A stretch of 64,000 nucleotides of DNA from Lutibacter litoralis (GTDB lineage: Bacteria; Bacteroidota; Bacteroidia; Flavobacteriales; Flavobacteriaceae), in NCBI RefSeq assembly GCF_014646675.1, contig NZ_BMNS01000003.1, positions 295,580 through 359,579 of the forward strand. Direction: 5' to 3'. The number at the start of each line of letters is the position of its first letter. Position 1 is the stretch's first letter. The position numbers and the translations under genes are program-made. Shown one piece after another: positions 35,213 to 47,739 of the stretch. Under the pieces are notes generated by a model. The model saw only the letters and a program-made list of their open reading frames with translations, made no database searches and was not told the origin of the DNA.

Positions 35213-37219
35213 ATGCATTTAAAAAAAGTAATTAGACATATAGTTGTCTTAATTTTAATAATAAATTTTAGTTGTAACAATTCTAAAGAATTAATTAAAA
35301 AGGATAAGGGATTTACTTTTCTTAACCACAGTGAAAATATTTTAGATTACACCGTTTCACCAAATAATGCTTTTGACAAAACTGGCCTAATGTTTTCCGA
35401 TCAGGGAGCCTGGTTTGCATATAGTTTTCCTGATACAACATCAAATTATGGCGGTTTTTCTGGACCTTTTTTAATGACTGAACAAAATGGAATTTGGAGT
35501 AGTGCAAATCTATCTCAATTGGTTTTAAAAAATGTTGTTTGGAAATCTGTTAAAACTACAAGTTACGCAAGTCATTTAGAGCAAGTTTTTAAAAGTGATT
35601 ATTTAGAATTAACCCAACAACTTGTTTTTAGCTCAGGGCATACAGCAATCATCAAATCAACCATCACAAATATTGGTAAAGAAACTATTGATATTTCCAT
35701 GCATTGGAAAAATCAACCAATTTTAGCTGAGAGTCTTAAGTTTATTTCAACAAAAAATGAAGTTCTTATAAAATCTTCAAAATCAAATGCGATTGGACAT
35801 TTTATATTTCCAACAGGAACTTCCATAAAAAATACTGATACTACTTACAGTACAGCGGCTGAAAATATTTCATTAAAGCCAAATCAGTCCAAGGAAATTA
35901 ACATTTCACAAACTTTTATTTTTCCTGAATATTCTTGGGAAGATGAAAAAGAAGCACTTGGTACTATTTCATTTGATTCTGTTTTAAATACACGAAAAAA
36001 TGAAAAAGAGAGCCAAATTTCAGCTTTGACAAATAATTTAAAACCTAAATTTAAAGACTCAATTTACGAGAATGTTTTAGCAAAAACACACTTAACCTTG
36101 CAAAACAACTGGCGTGTTGCAGCCGGTAAATTAAAACACGAAGGTTTATTTCCGAGTTATCATTATGAATGGTTTCATGGATTTTGGTCTTGGGATTCTT
36201 GGAAACATGCAGTAGGATTATCTTATTACAATACTGATTTAGCTAAAAATCAAATGAAAGCTATGTTTGATTTTCAAAGTGAAGATGGCTTTGTTGTTGA
36301 TTGCGTTTACAGAGATACTACTATTGAAAATCATAATTACAGAGATACCAAACCTCCACTATCTGTTTGGGCTGTTGTCAAAATTTTTAAAAAAGATAGT
36401 GATATCGAGTTTGTAAAAGAAATGTATCCGAAATTGAAAAGATATCATAATTGGTGGTATAATAAACGTGATCACGATAAAGATGGTTTGTGTGAATATG
36501 GCTCAACTGACGGTACTTTGATAGCTGCAAAATGGGAAAGTGGTATGGACAATGCCATTCGATTTGATGATTCAAAAATTTTAAAAAATGAAGTAGGAGC
36601 CTATTCCTTAGACCAAGAAAGTGTTGATTTAAATGCCTATTTATATGCTGAAAAATTATACTTAGCGCAATTAGCTGAAGCCATTCAAGAAAACCATGAT
36701 ATGAAAATGTTTAAAGAGGATGCTGAAATTTTAAAAATTAGAATTCAAAACCAATTTTATGATCCTGAAGACGGTTGGTTTTACGATACCAATTTGGAAG
36801 GAAATAATTTTATTAAAGGCGAAGGAAGTGAAGGTTGGACCGCACTTTGGGCAAATGCAGCTACTCAAGAACAAGCAGAGGCTGTAAAAAATAGAATGAT
36901 GAATGCTAAAAAATTCTTTATAAAGGTTCCTTTTCAAACTATGAGTGCCGATCACCCAAAATTCGACCCAATGAATGGTTATTGGAGAGGTCCAAATTGG
37001 CTAGATCAAGCTTATTTTGGTGTAAAAGGATTGCGTAATTATGGTTTTAATAGTGAAGCCGACAATGCAACAGTTAAAATATTAGAAGGTGCTGAAGGTA
37101 TTTTAGGCAAAGGAAAATCGATTCGAGAAAATTACCACCCAATTACTGGTGAAGGCTTAAATGCACAAAATTTTAGTTGGAGTGCTGCGCATATTATTAT
37201 GCTTTTATCAGATTCATAA
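35213..37219 (+). CDS. GH63-like glycoside hydrolase lipoprotein
   Basis: This 668-residue lipoprotein (cysteine C21 after IINFS) resembles GH63 alpha-glycosidases such as E. coli YgjK. An N-terminal beta-sandwich (about 30-260) precedes an (alpha/alpha)6 barrel. Likely catalytic residues are D328 in FWSWDSW and E647 in ITGEGLNAQNFSWSAA, fitting the inverting mechanism of the family. I start at the ATG at 35213, because the TTG six bases earlier adds nothing. Substrates could be alpha-glucosides or mannosylglycerate/glucosylglycerate-type compounds. It is the first gene of a plus-strand operon with a GH2 enzyme and a LysO-type exporter. Confidence 0.85.
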   Translation: MHLKKVIRHIVVLILIINFSCNNSKELIKKDKGFTFLNHSENILDYTVSPNNAFDKTGLMFSDQGAWFAYSFPDTTSNYGGFSGPFLMTEQNGIWSSANLSQLVLKNVVWKSVKTTSYASHLEQVFKSDYLELTQQLVFSSGHTAIIKSTITNIGKETIDISMHWKNQPILAESLKFISTKNEVLIKSSKSNAIGHFIFPTGTSIKNTDTTYSTAAENISLKPNQSKEINISQTFIFPEYSWEDEKEALGTISFDSVLNTRKNEKESQISALTNNLKPKFKDSIYENVLAKTHLTLQNNWRVAAGKLKHEGLFPSYHYEWFHGFWSWDSWKHAVGLSYYNTDLAKNQMKAMFDFQSEDGFVVDCVYRDTTIENHNYRDTKPPLSVWAVVKIFKKDSDIEFVKEMYPKLKRYHNWWYNKRDHDKDGLCEYGSTDGTLIAAKWESGMDNAIRFDDSKILKNEVGAYSLDQESVDLNAYLYAEKLYLAQLAEAIQENHDMKMFKEDAEILKIRIQNQFYDPEDGWFYDTNLEGNNFIKGEGSEGWTALWANAATQEQAEAVKNRMMNAKKFFIKVPFQTMSADHPKFDPMNGYWRGPNWLDQAYFGVKGLRNYGFNSEADNATVKILEGAEGILGKGKSIRENYHPITGEGLNAQNFSWSAAHIIMLLSDS

Positions 37220-37321
37220 AAATGAACTATAACAATTTAAAAAATTTAACAAAGTGAGCTAAAAAAACATTTTAAACTTTATACAGTATAAAAGAAAATG
37301 GATCAGAGCCTCCTAAATTAA

Positions 37322-40465
<3,144 letters not shown>

Positions 40466-40481
40466 TTTTCAGTACTCTATA

Positions 40482-40784
40482 ATGCTTCTGCATAAATATT
40501 TAAATATTATGATTCCAGTATTACTATTAATGACGATAGGTTTCATTCTTGGATATGTTCTCAAAAATGAAACCAAATTCATTCTATTTTCAAACAAGGC
40601 TACAACCCTTATTATTTATATGTTATTATTTCTTTTAGGAATTGGAGTAGGTTTAAATAAAACAATTGTTTCAAATATGGCTAACATTGGCTTACAAGCT
40701 ATTTTAATAACTTTTGGAGCCGTATTAGGAAGTTTAATTCTTGCATACATCACTTATAAATTATTCTTTATCCAAAAAAAATGA
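40482..40784 (+). CDS. LysO-type transporter, N-terminal part as a separate gene
   Basis: This 100-residue protein has three predicted transmembrane helices and matches the N-terminal third of the E. coli lysine exporter LysO (DUF340/COG2431 family). It includes LLMTIGFILGYVLKN and MLLFLLGIGVGLNK. Together with the next gene, which overlaps it by four bases (ATGA), it would rebuild the full 300-residue carrier. Split versions occur in Bacteroidota and archaea. It follows the GH2 gene by only 16 bases, which is a surprising place for an amino-acid exporter. Confidence 0.8.
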   Translation: MLLHKYLNIMIPVLLLMTIGFILGYVLKNETKFILFSNKATTLIIYMLLFLLGIGVGLNKTIVSNMANIGLQAILITFGAVLGSLILAYITYKLFFIQKK

Positions 40785-41386
40785 AAAATAGCATCATCAT
40801 ACTTTTTATGTTTATAGTGGGTGTAGTTTTAGGGCTATACAAATTCTTACCAGATTTTTTAATAGAAAATGATTTTTCCAAATACTCATTATATGCCTTA
40901 ATGTTTTTTGTGGGTATTGGTATTGGAGCAGATGGTAGTGCACTTAGTGTAATTCGTAAAACAAAAACAAAAATTATACTAGTTCCACTTTGTGTTGTTT
41001 TAGGTTCATTATTTGGCGCAGCAATAATATCTTTTTTTATTTCTGAAATTAGTATAATAGAAGCTATGGCTGTAGCTGCAGGATTTGGTTACTATAGTTT
41101 GTCTTCTATATTTATAACAGAAATTAGTGGAGAAACCTTAGGTGTTATTGCCTTATTATCTAATATCTCAAGAGAAATTTTAACGCTTTTAGCAACTCCA
41201 TTTTTTGTAAAACATTTTGGTAAACTAGGAGGCATTGCATCTGGAGGGGCTACCTCAATGGATACCTGTTTGCCTATTATTTCAGAAAGTACAGGGAAAG
41301 AATGGGCGATAATTGCTGTTTTTAGTGGTGTTGTATTAACTATAATTGTACCTTTTTTAGTTCCTTTTATATTGACATTTGTTTAA
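40781..41386 (+). CDS. LysO-type transporter, C-terminal part
   Basis: This 201-residue membrane protein has about six helices and corresponds to the C-terminal two thirds of LysO. Visible motifs are FFVGIGIGADGSALSVIRK, AAGFGYYSLSSIFITEISG and GGIASGGATSMDTCLPIISE, which contain acidic residues and a glycine-rich re-entrant segment like those of the characterised exporter. It starts within the last codons of the preceding gene, so translation is coupled. Lysine or thialysine export is the family function. Export of another organic cation or sugar derivative is possible given its PUL setting. Confidence 0.82.
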   Translation: MKNSIIILFMFIVGVVLGLYKFLPDFLIENDFSKYSLYALMFFVGIGIGADGSALSVIRKTKTKIILVPLCVVLGSLFGAAIISFFISEISIIEAMAVAAGFGYYSLSSIFITEISGETLGVIALLSNISREILTLLATPFFVKHFGKLGGIASGGATSMDTCLPIISESTGKEWAIIAVFSGVVLTIIVPFLVPFILTFV

Positions 41387-41901
41387 ATTAATATGCGCAT
41401 CCTTCTTTAATAAAAGTAATATAATTATCAACAGTTATTTATAAAAACGGGCTCGTAAACAAATGTTAATGAGCTCCTTTCAAATAATCTATCATAAAAT
41501 TGTTGGTTGAGTTTTTATCATTTCATTTTAAGGTTAAAAAAATATTTTCAATTACTAAGCTGCTTCATTTTTGGGGTAGACTATGTAATCTCCTTAACTA
41601 CCTTTAAAATAAATCGTTTATCATATCGACATCGATTATTTTCTCGTTTCATAAATTTTTGTTCTTTCATACACTTGGTTTTTGTGTATAGCTATTCTTT
41701 GGGATGCCTTAGAAATTTAGTTATCCTAGTTTTTAAAAATTACGATGGTAACTCATAGGGTAACTGTGGTATGCGTATTTAAGTGGATTTTGACATATTT
41801 TTGTTAAATGTCAAAAAAGCTTAATTCCCTTTGAATAGTGAGTAAACTCAGTGTTTATAAGTTGTTGAGGTGTTTTTATCACTGAAAAGTGATGTAAAAA
41901 G

Positions 41902-41930
41902 AAAAGCCTCGCATAAAATGCAAGGCTTTT
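41902..41930. terminator. Terminator-like hairpin beside the direct repeat
   Basis: AAAAGCCTCGCAT (41902-41914) pairs with ATGCAAGGCTTTT (41918-41930) with one mismatch. Its T-run runs into the 24-bp direct repeat. It is too far from the exporter genes to be clearly theirs and may be left over from a tRNA transcription unit. Confidence 0.55.
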
Positions 41931-41947
41931 TGCGGAGAAAGAGGAAC
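41924..41947. repeat. Right copy of the 24-bp direct repeat
   Basis: It begins GGCTTTTTGCGG and ends AGAAAGAGGAAC, differing by one base from 27747-27770 and in the same orientation. The two copies bound 14.2 kb containing both susCD and the glycosidase/exporter operon. Confidence 0.65.
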
Positions 41948-42293
41948 TGTAATATGTTTTGTATAGTTCTGATAATCAGGGAATAAAAATTATTTCATAC
42001 AAAATACGCACCGAATTACGTACCTAATTTGTAATCAACTGAAAAACAGTTATTTAATATTGTTTTTGTTGTAGTTTAATTTTTTATGCATTAAAATTTT
42101 GATAAAAAGTTTATGTTAATAAAAAAATAATATTTTTTAAACTTTAACTTAAAAGAAAAAGAGGATCTGCAACTGTTTCAAAATACCTTATGAAAAAAGG
42201 GGTTTGTAGGAGGGAGGAGGTTCTTCAAACTGACATCGAATTAGTCCTTCTTTATTTAGTCTAGAATGTAGTTATTTATGATATCCGTAAAAG

Positions 42294-43040
42294 TGGACTT
42301 ACAACAAAAAGTAGGCCATTTTTTCTAAGACCTATGCTACATCTTTTAATTTATTAAATTCTAATTCGACTTCAAGAGGAGATTTATAGCCCAATGAAGA
42401 ATGTAATCGTTTTCTATTGTACCAAATTTCTATATATTCAAATATGGAAGTTTTGGTTTGTAAAATACTTTCATACTTTTCATGGTAAATTAATTCAGTT
42501 TTAAGAGTTTTGAAGAAAGATTCTGTTACAGCATTATCCCAACAATTTCCTTTTCTACTCATACTCTGAGTAATTAATTCATTGTTTTTTAAATGTTTTC
42601 TGAATAAATTACGGGCATATTGGACACCTCTATCTGAATGAAAAATTAATGGTTTTGTTATGTTTCTTTTCGATAATGCCATTCTCCAAGCAGGTATAAT
42701 AGTTCTTTTTGTTGATAAATTGCTACTTAAAGCCCACCCGATTACCTGACGATCATATAAATCAATAATTGTAGTTAAATACAGCCACCTCTGGGGAGTT
42801 CTCACATATGTAATATCTGATACTCAAACTTCATTTCATGTTGCAGGTGTAAACTCTCTATTTAAATGATTCTTAGAAATCAAAAACTTGTGATTAGAAT
42901 CGGTTATAGCTCTATATTTTCGTTTCACCTTACTTCTTAAATAATTTAACTTCATTAATTTAGACACTCGTACTTTTGATATTGAATAACCTTGTTTCCT
43001 CAATTCTGCTGCAAAACTACTTCTTAATTGTTTTAGAGCC
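42294..43040 (-). mobile_element. Truncated IS3-family element (IS150-like), copy 1
   Basis: The element starts at an inverted-repeat end (TGGACTTACAACAAAAAGTA, 42294-42313) nearly identical to that of copy 2 (61944-61963). It holds the C-terminal two thirds of the orfB transposase on the minus strand. The orfA and the other end are missing. Similarity stops between about 43010 and 43054, right beside the stop codon of the EEP gene. It is therefore a dead remnant. Confidence 0.8.
42332..43040 (-). pseudogene. IS3-family transposase OrfB, truncated and with two stops
   Basis: The 3' part is intact for 157 residues and shows the DDE integrase core: IIDLYDRQVIGWAL, the HSDRGVQYA motif with the second catalytic Asp, and RKGNCWDNAVTESFFKTLK leading to the catalytic Glu. 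Upstream the frame continues (HLNREFTPAT, then NEV, then VSDITYV) but is broken by TGA at 42836-42838 and TGA at 42824-42826. Both stand where the family has Trp. The N-terminus is lost. The first catalytic Asp is in VSDITYV, right after the second stop. No active transposase can be made unless TGA is read through. Confidence 0.85.
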
Positions 43041-43054
43041 TTCGTTATGTTTTT

Positions 43055-43852
43055 TTACTCATGCAATAGTTCTAAAGTTACAAGGTATGCACAATGGTCT
43101 GAAGCAATTGTATCAATAATAACTTCTGTTTCAATTACTTTCCATCTGTTATGTGGAAAAAACATTACATAGTCGAGTTTTTCAGTTGGGTTATCTGAGG
43201 GGAAAGTATGTTTTAAATTTTCTTTATTATAAGAGGGTGACCACACTTCTTCAAGTATGTTAATTGGTGAACTTCCTGGTATTGCATTAAGGTCACCTGC
43301 TAAAATAGTTGGATATTTACTTGAAGTAAACACTTCATTAATTTTTTTTACCTGAGCTATTCTGTCACTTTCATCATTTAAATGATCTAGATGCGTTGCT
43401 ACAAATGCTATGGTGTCTTTTGATGGAATTATGGTTATTATTTCTAATGCAGCTCTTGGTTCATTTCCTGGTGTAAATGGTAAGGCTACATTTCTTGTTT
43501 GTAAAAAGGAATATTTAGATAGTATTCCTTCTCCATATTCACCACCATCATAACTCATAGCTTTAGCAAATAATGGTATTAATTTTGTTCTCCAACCCAA
43601 CTCAGTTACTAAATCATATTTATGGGCTCTATTTGTTTTATAATCAACTTCCTGCATAGCTACAAAATCTGGTTTTGTTTTTTTAATAACATTTGCTATA
43701 ACATCTAAATCAAAATCACCTTTTGTAGTAGCTCCATGAAGAATGTTAAATGAAAGAACTTTTACAATTTTATTACTCTCTACTTTGGTTTGAGACCAAC
43801 CAGTTTTGCAGAATAATATTATTAATAGAATGATTGTTATTTTTGTTTTCAT
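43055..43852 (-). CDS. Exported endonuclease/exonuclease/phosphatase (EEP) family protein
   Basis: This 265-residue protein has a signal peptide (MKTKITIILLIILFCKTGWS) and an intact EEP (DNase I-like) domain. Visible active-site segments are LSFNILHGATTKGDFD, AMQEVDYKTNRAH with the metal-binding Glu, ILAGDLNAIPGSSP with the Asp/Asn pair, and the final IASDHCAYLVTL with the catalytic Asp-His. The family includes nucleases, sphingomyelinases and inositol phosphatases. In a PUL a phosphodiesterase acting on phospho-glycans or glycolipids is more likely than a nuclease. It is the last gene of the PUL operon, and the IS remnant begins within about 45 bases of its stop codon. Confidence 0.85.
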   Translation of the reverse strand: MKTKITIILLIILFCKTGWSQTKVESNKIVKVLSFNILHGATTKGDFDLDVIANVIKKTKPDFVAMQEVDYKTNRAHKYDLVTELGWRTKLIPLFAKAMSYDGGEYGEGILSKYSFLQTRNVALPFTPGNEPRAALEIITIIPSKDTIAFVATHLDHLNDESDRIAQVKKINEVFTSSKYPTILAGDLNAIPGSSPINILEEVWSPSYNKENLKHTFPSDNPTEKLDYVMFFPHNRWKVIETEVIIDTIASDHCAYLVTLELLHE

Positions 43853-43942
43853 TTTTTAAATATTTGGAAATGTTTATGTATTAGATTTGTGAGATTGAAA
43901 AATTATAGTTTTTTCTTTTGTAGCAATTAGCTTGAAATATTT

Positions 43943-45766
43943 TTAACGGTTTAATTTAAATTTAGATACTATCATAAAATGATCTGAGGGAAACCCATCT
44001 GGCCAAGTTGAGATCACTTCAGTAGTTGTGTTTTTAAGTCCTATTCCTTTATAGTAGAGTTGGTCAATTCTTTCACCCCATTAATGGGTATATCCAGGAA
44101 ATTTTTTATAGTTAGGATGGAGCTCTCTATAGGAATCTTTAAATCCATTTTTTAACATTTTAACAGATGCTTCACTATTACCACTATCGGTGTGTGGGAC
44201 AGCATTAAAATCCCCTCCAAACAGAATTGGGATATCATCTGCTTTATCAAATTTTTCTTTATGAAAATCATAAACTAATGGAAAAGATGACATTCCATAC
44301 CAATTAGACATTGCATAAATCTGTTGGTTTTGATCTATTTCTATTTTTACCGAAATATTCATAAATTCTGTATCTTTAGATACTTCTAATTCTTTTATTG
44401 GGTAACGACTTAGTATTGAGATATTTGATCCTTGTGAACAATAATCCCAATCTGATGTAGTTGCAAAATAATAACCTAACTCAGCAGCAATAAAATCTCC
44501 AGAGGAATAGGTTTCCTGCATTAAAATGATATCTACATTCTCTTTTTTTAATATGTTGGCGATTCTAATACGAGAGTCCCATCCATCCTTATTTATTGTG
44601 AAATGAGTTCCTCCATGCCAGATATTCCATACACCTACAGTAATCGTGTCTTTTTTTTCTTCTTCTTTCTGAGTTTGAACTTTATTCAATTTATGCTTAT
44701 TATAGCTATTCAATATTGTTTCAGGAAGGAGGGATTGTCTCCAAAATACAAGATTGTCTATTGAAAAGTTTGATGGATATAATCGCTCTTTTTCTCCAAA
44801 TAAATTAGCAAAATATTTATTAATGTGTACTTTGCCATTTTTTAGATAGTATATTTTATTTATAGGTTTTAAAGCTGTAAGCTCGTGATTTTGAGTTACA
44901 GTATATGGATTATAATATAAGTTTTTATGGACTTTAATTACTTCTTTTAGAATCTTCAATTTTTGTTTTCTAAGACTGTCACTTTTCAATTTTCCAATTT
45001 TAAGCTTTCTTATGTATAATTCTTCAGGGTCAACAATTAAACTAAAAAACTCATCCTCAGTTACATTCTCCAATTTGAGTTTGTTAAACTCATCGACTAA
45101 TGTTTGTAGTTGATTTACTCCATTTTTAATTTCGGGTAATATTTCATTATCATAGTCAAAGCTATTTTCTTGTGATCCAATTATTATGGGGTTATTATTA
45201 AAAAAATCGAAACTCATTTTGTAAATAGCTACATTAAGTCCGTCATAATATAGCCTAACCTCAGATAATTCTTTTTCATAGGTCATTGTAATTTGATGCC
45301 AAATTCCATTGGACAAGGGCATTTTATCTCCATTATCTCGTTCATAATTTAACCTGCGTTTTCCAGATCCAATGGACCAGCCTAGGGTGCCTCCTGAATT
45401 ATATAAAACCCAACCTTTATTTTTTTGAGAGGAGATTCCTTTGTTTTTAAACTCCTTTTGAGAAATTAACACAGTGGGTTTTGAAGAGGTAGTATTGACC
45501 CAGAACTGAATAGTGAAACTTGTAGTTCCATCAATAGATAAACCTTGTAATTTTAAATTATTAAATTCTTGATTAATTGATTTTAAGAATAGAGCTTCTC
45601 CTTCAATCCCTTTAGTAAAATGATAATTGACTCCTTTAAATCCATAATTTTCACAATTTAAACTTTCATTAAAACTAAATTGAATAGGTGTATTATTATT
45701 AATAGTTTGTGAAACTACTGCGTTTGACATTAATAAACTTAAAATAATAGATACTATTTGTTTCAT
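43943..45766 (-). pseudogene. LamG-EEP fusion protein interrupted by a stop codon
   Basis: As read it gives a 561-residue exported protein (signal MKQIVSIILSLLMSNAVVSQ) ending at a TAA (44081-44083) after FPGYTH. The frame continues in register for 45 more codons, WGERIDQLYYKGIGLKN and on to SDHFMIVSKFKLNR, ending at 43943. The complete form would have about 607 residues. Domains are a LamG jelly roll (about 25-210), a linker, a second LamG-like edge (about 335-365) and an EEP domain from about 375 with VWNIWHGGTHF, LMQETYSSGDF and GGDFNAVPHTDS. The stop removes the catalytic SDH, so the truncated product should be inactive unless the stop is a sequencing error or is read through. Confidence 0.75.
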
Positions 45767-45894
45767 ATAAAAAACTTTTTAATTTTTCCTTGCTCATTTT
45801 ATTTCTTCAATTTTTAGGACTGCTCTTTATCTATTCATTCCTAAATTCAAATGACGAATAATGGTAGTTTTTAATCCTATTTATACATTGAATA

Positions 45895-47727
45895 TTACTT
45901 TTTAATATAAGTTGATATTTCAGCCATTGTTGCATTCTTTGAACCATCATGCGCAGATTTAACTATAAATTTAAAATATCTAAATGATTTTTCTTCAGAA
46001 AAACCAATATATTGCTTGCTTTTAATATTTTGCAATACAAAATCTCCTAAACTTTCCCAATTTGTATTGTCACTACTTATTTGTATTTCAATGTCCTTAA
46101 CAGCTCTGGAAAGTGTTTGTCTTTGTGAAAAACTAAAACCATCAACGGTATTCGATTGCCCCATATCTATAATAATATGATGTGGAGGTGCTGCATCGCA
46201 TCCATTCCAGCAGGAGTGCCAGTAAGTATTAAGATCATCATCTAAAACATCAGCAGCCCTTCCTGTAGTCCCTTCTCCTCCTGTATCTTCTTGTGAACTA
46301 AAACTTAGAACACTCCAATTTGATCTATCAAGTATTGTATAAACTGGTTCTTCAGGAATTGTAGGGACTTCTAATTTAGTAAAATCTATAGTTGGAGCGG
46401 TTCCACTAGCCGTTCTGTTATGAGATGTATTCGATGGTTGATTGTCACTAAAAAAACCACAATTTCTCAGATAAAATTTATCTCCTTCTGTCTGGGTTCC
46501 ACCATCATAATCTAATCTCACTCCGCTTTTTCCGGTATTGTCAGTTGTAAATAGGGCAGATGTAATTTCACTCCAAACCCCTTGGGTATCATAAACCCAT
46601 TGGTTGGAATAATCAACTTGTCTTGTTTTATCACCCATTGTTGTATCAAAATTCTCTAAAAATGAATGTAATCTGGTTAAATGTGTACTTGTAGGAAATG
46701 GTCTTCTAAAACTAGCAATCAATTTCCAATCACCTACTTCAGGGGCATAAAAATATGCAGTATAATCAATAGAGTTGCTTTCATATGATTCTCCTTTTAA
46801 TAAAAATTTATAAGTATTTCCAGGTGTCCAGTCATAAACAAAATAACTTTGAGCTCCAGCCCCTTCTCCTCCAAATTCCTTAACTGTAACATCAGCTCCG
46901 TTACCAAGAGGTTTTACAGTATATTCGTCAGGTATTTGGTCAGGGTCTTGAGTATCAAATGCACTCCAAACAGAAAATAATATATGTCTTTCTGTGGCAG
47001 AATTAACTTGCATTCCGAAGTAACCATCTGAAAACCCATTTGCCATAAAATAAGATCCTATAGGGTCGCTTCCTACAGGAACTGTTACTTCATTATAAAA
47101 CCAAGTAATGTCTTTATTGGTTGGTTCTTCATAATTTAAATGTACTGAAGGACCTCTTCTTCCCCAATAAAACCAATCGGCATCCACATAGCTTATTTTT
47201 GAGTTCCAAGATGAATCACCAAACAGGATATTAGCTATATTACCAAATGAATCTCCACTATTGTTAATTCCCTCTAATTCCACAAAATGGTATCCTACCT
47301 GATCGATAGTAAAAGATCCAACGTTATGATTAATATAATTGTTTGAAGATTGAAATTTAACTTCTTGAGTAATATTACCAAGGCTAACTTTTAAAGTGGT
47401 AGCACTCTCAAATTTTGCGTGGATACCAACTTCAATGGTTCCAGTTGTTTTTGCGTAAAAATAAGTTCTGATTTTGTCATTTGAGTTTTTCCAATTTTTT
47501 ATACCTCCTTCTGTCACCAAATTCTCAGTTGCTTCCCAATTGCCAACAATCCAGCTGTTTCCTTCACATGGCACTGATACTGTATAATCAACCGTTGTTG
47601 GTGTTTCCGGTATTGTATTTGTTTCAGGTACATCTGTATCCTTTGAACAAGAGAACAAATTTATTGACAATCCAATTATTAAAAGTAGGACATTCATTTT
47701 TTGTGTATTTATAATGAAATTTTTCAT
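45895..47727 (-). CDS. DUF5077/DUF3472 lipoprotein with C-terminal F5/8 type C domain
   Basis: This protein of up to 610 residues is a lipoprotein (INLFSC, about C27). A downstream ATG at 47697 gives a cleaner signal peptide (MNVLLLIIGLSINLFSC) and may be the true start. The order is DUF5077 (about 48-170, SVPCEGNSWIVGNWEATENL), DUF3472 (about 175-420, with FYWGRRGPSVHLNY and FMANGFSDGYFGMQVN) and a discoidin-like F5/8C carbohydrate-binding domain (about 470-610). DUF3472 proteins are common in Bacteroidota PULs but have no assigned activity that I know. It sits between the two phosphoesterase-type genes. Confidence 0.82.
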   Translation of the reverse strand: MKNFIINTQKMNVLLLIIGLSINLFSCSKDTDVPETNTIPETPTTVDYTVSVPCEGNSWIVGNWEATENLVTEGGIKNWKNSNDKIRTYFYAKTTGTIEVGIHAKFESATTLKVSLGNITQEVKFQSSNNYINHNVGSFTIDQVGYHFVELEGINNSGDSFGNIANILFGDSSWNSKISYVDADWFYWGRRGPSVHLNYEEPTNKDITWFYNEVTVPVGSDPIGSYFMANGFSDGYFGMQVNSATERHILFSVWSAFDTQDPDQIPDEYTVKPLGNGADVTVKEFGGEGAGAQSYFVYDWTPGNTYKFLLKGESYESNSIDYTAYFYAPEVGDWKLIASFRRPFPTSTHLTRLHSFLENFDTTMGDKTRQVDYSNQWVYDTQGVWSEITSALFTTDNTGKSGVRLDYDGGTQTEGDKFYLRNCGFFSDNQPSNTSHNRTASGTAPTIDFTKLEVPTIPEEPVYTILDRSNWSVLSFSSQEDTGGEGTTGRAADVLDDDLNTYWHSCWNGCDAAPPHHIIIDMGQSNTVDGFSFSQRQTLSRAVKDIEIQISSDNTNWESLGDFVLQNIKSKQYIGFSEEKSFRYFKFIVKSAHDGSKNATMAEISTYIKK

Positions 47728-47739
47728 TTTATGATTTTT

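Larger units (their letters stand above)
41387..42293. other. Gene-free region at the right edge of the sugar island
   Basis: No supported gene lies in these 900 bases. They contain a hairpin at 41789-41815 (TTTGACAT/ATGTCAAA), a terminator-like stem (41902-41930), the right copy of the 24-bp direct repeat (41924-41947), and blocks resembling the left edge: CTGTTTCAAAATACC near 42172 and TGACATCGAATTAG near 42229. An 83-codon open frame at 41507-41758 has a TTG start and no protein-like features. Confidence 0.5.

Noticed and set aside
41507-41758. 83-codon open frame with TTG start between the exporter genes and IS copy 1
   Set aside because: No ATG, odd composition rich in Phe, Tyr and Leu, no recognised motif, in decayed DNA. 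Most likely a chance frame.
42332-43040. TGA stops in the transposase as proof of a changed genetic code
   Set aside because: Core genes here use TGG for Trp and none I read has internal TGA. The pattern is confined to the decayed IS copies.
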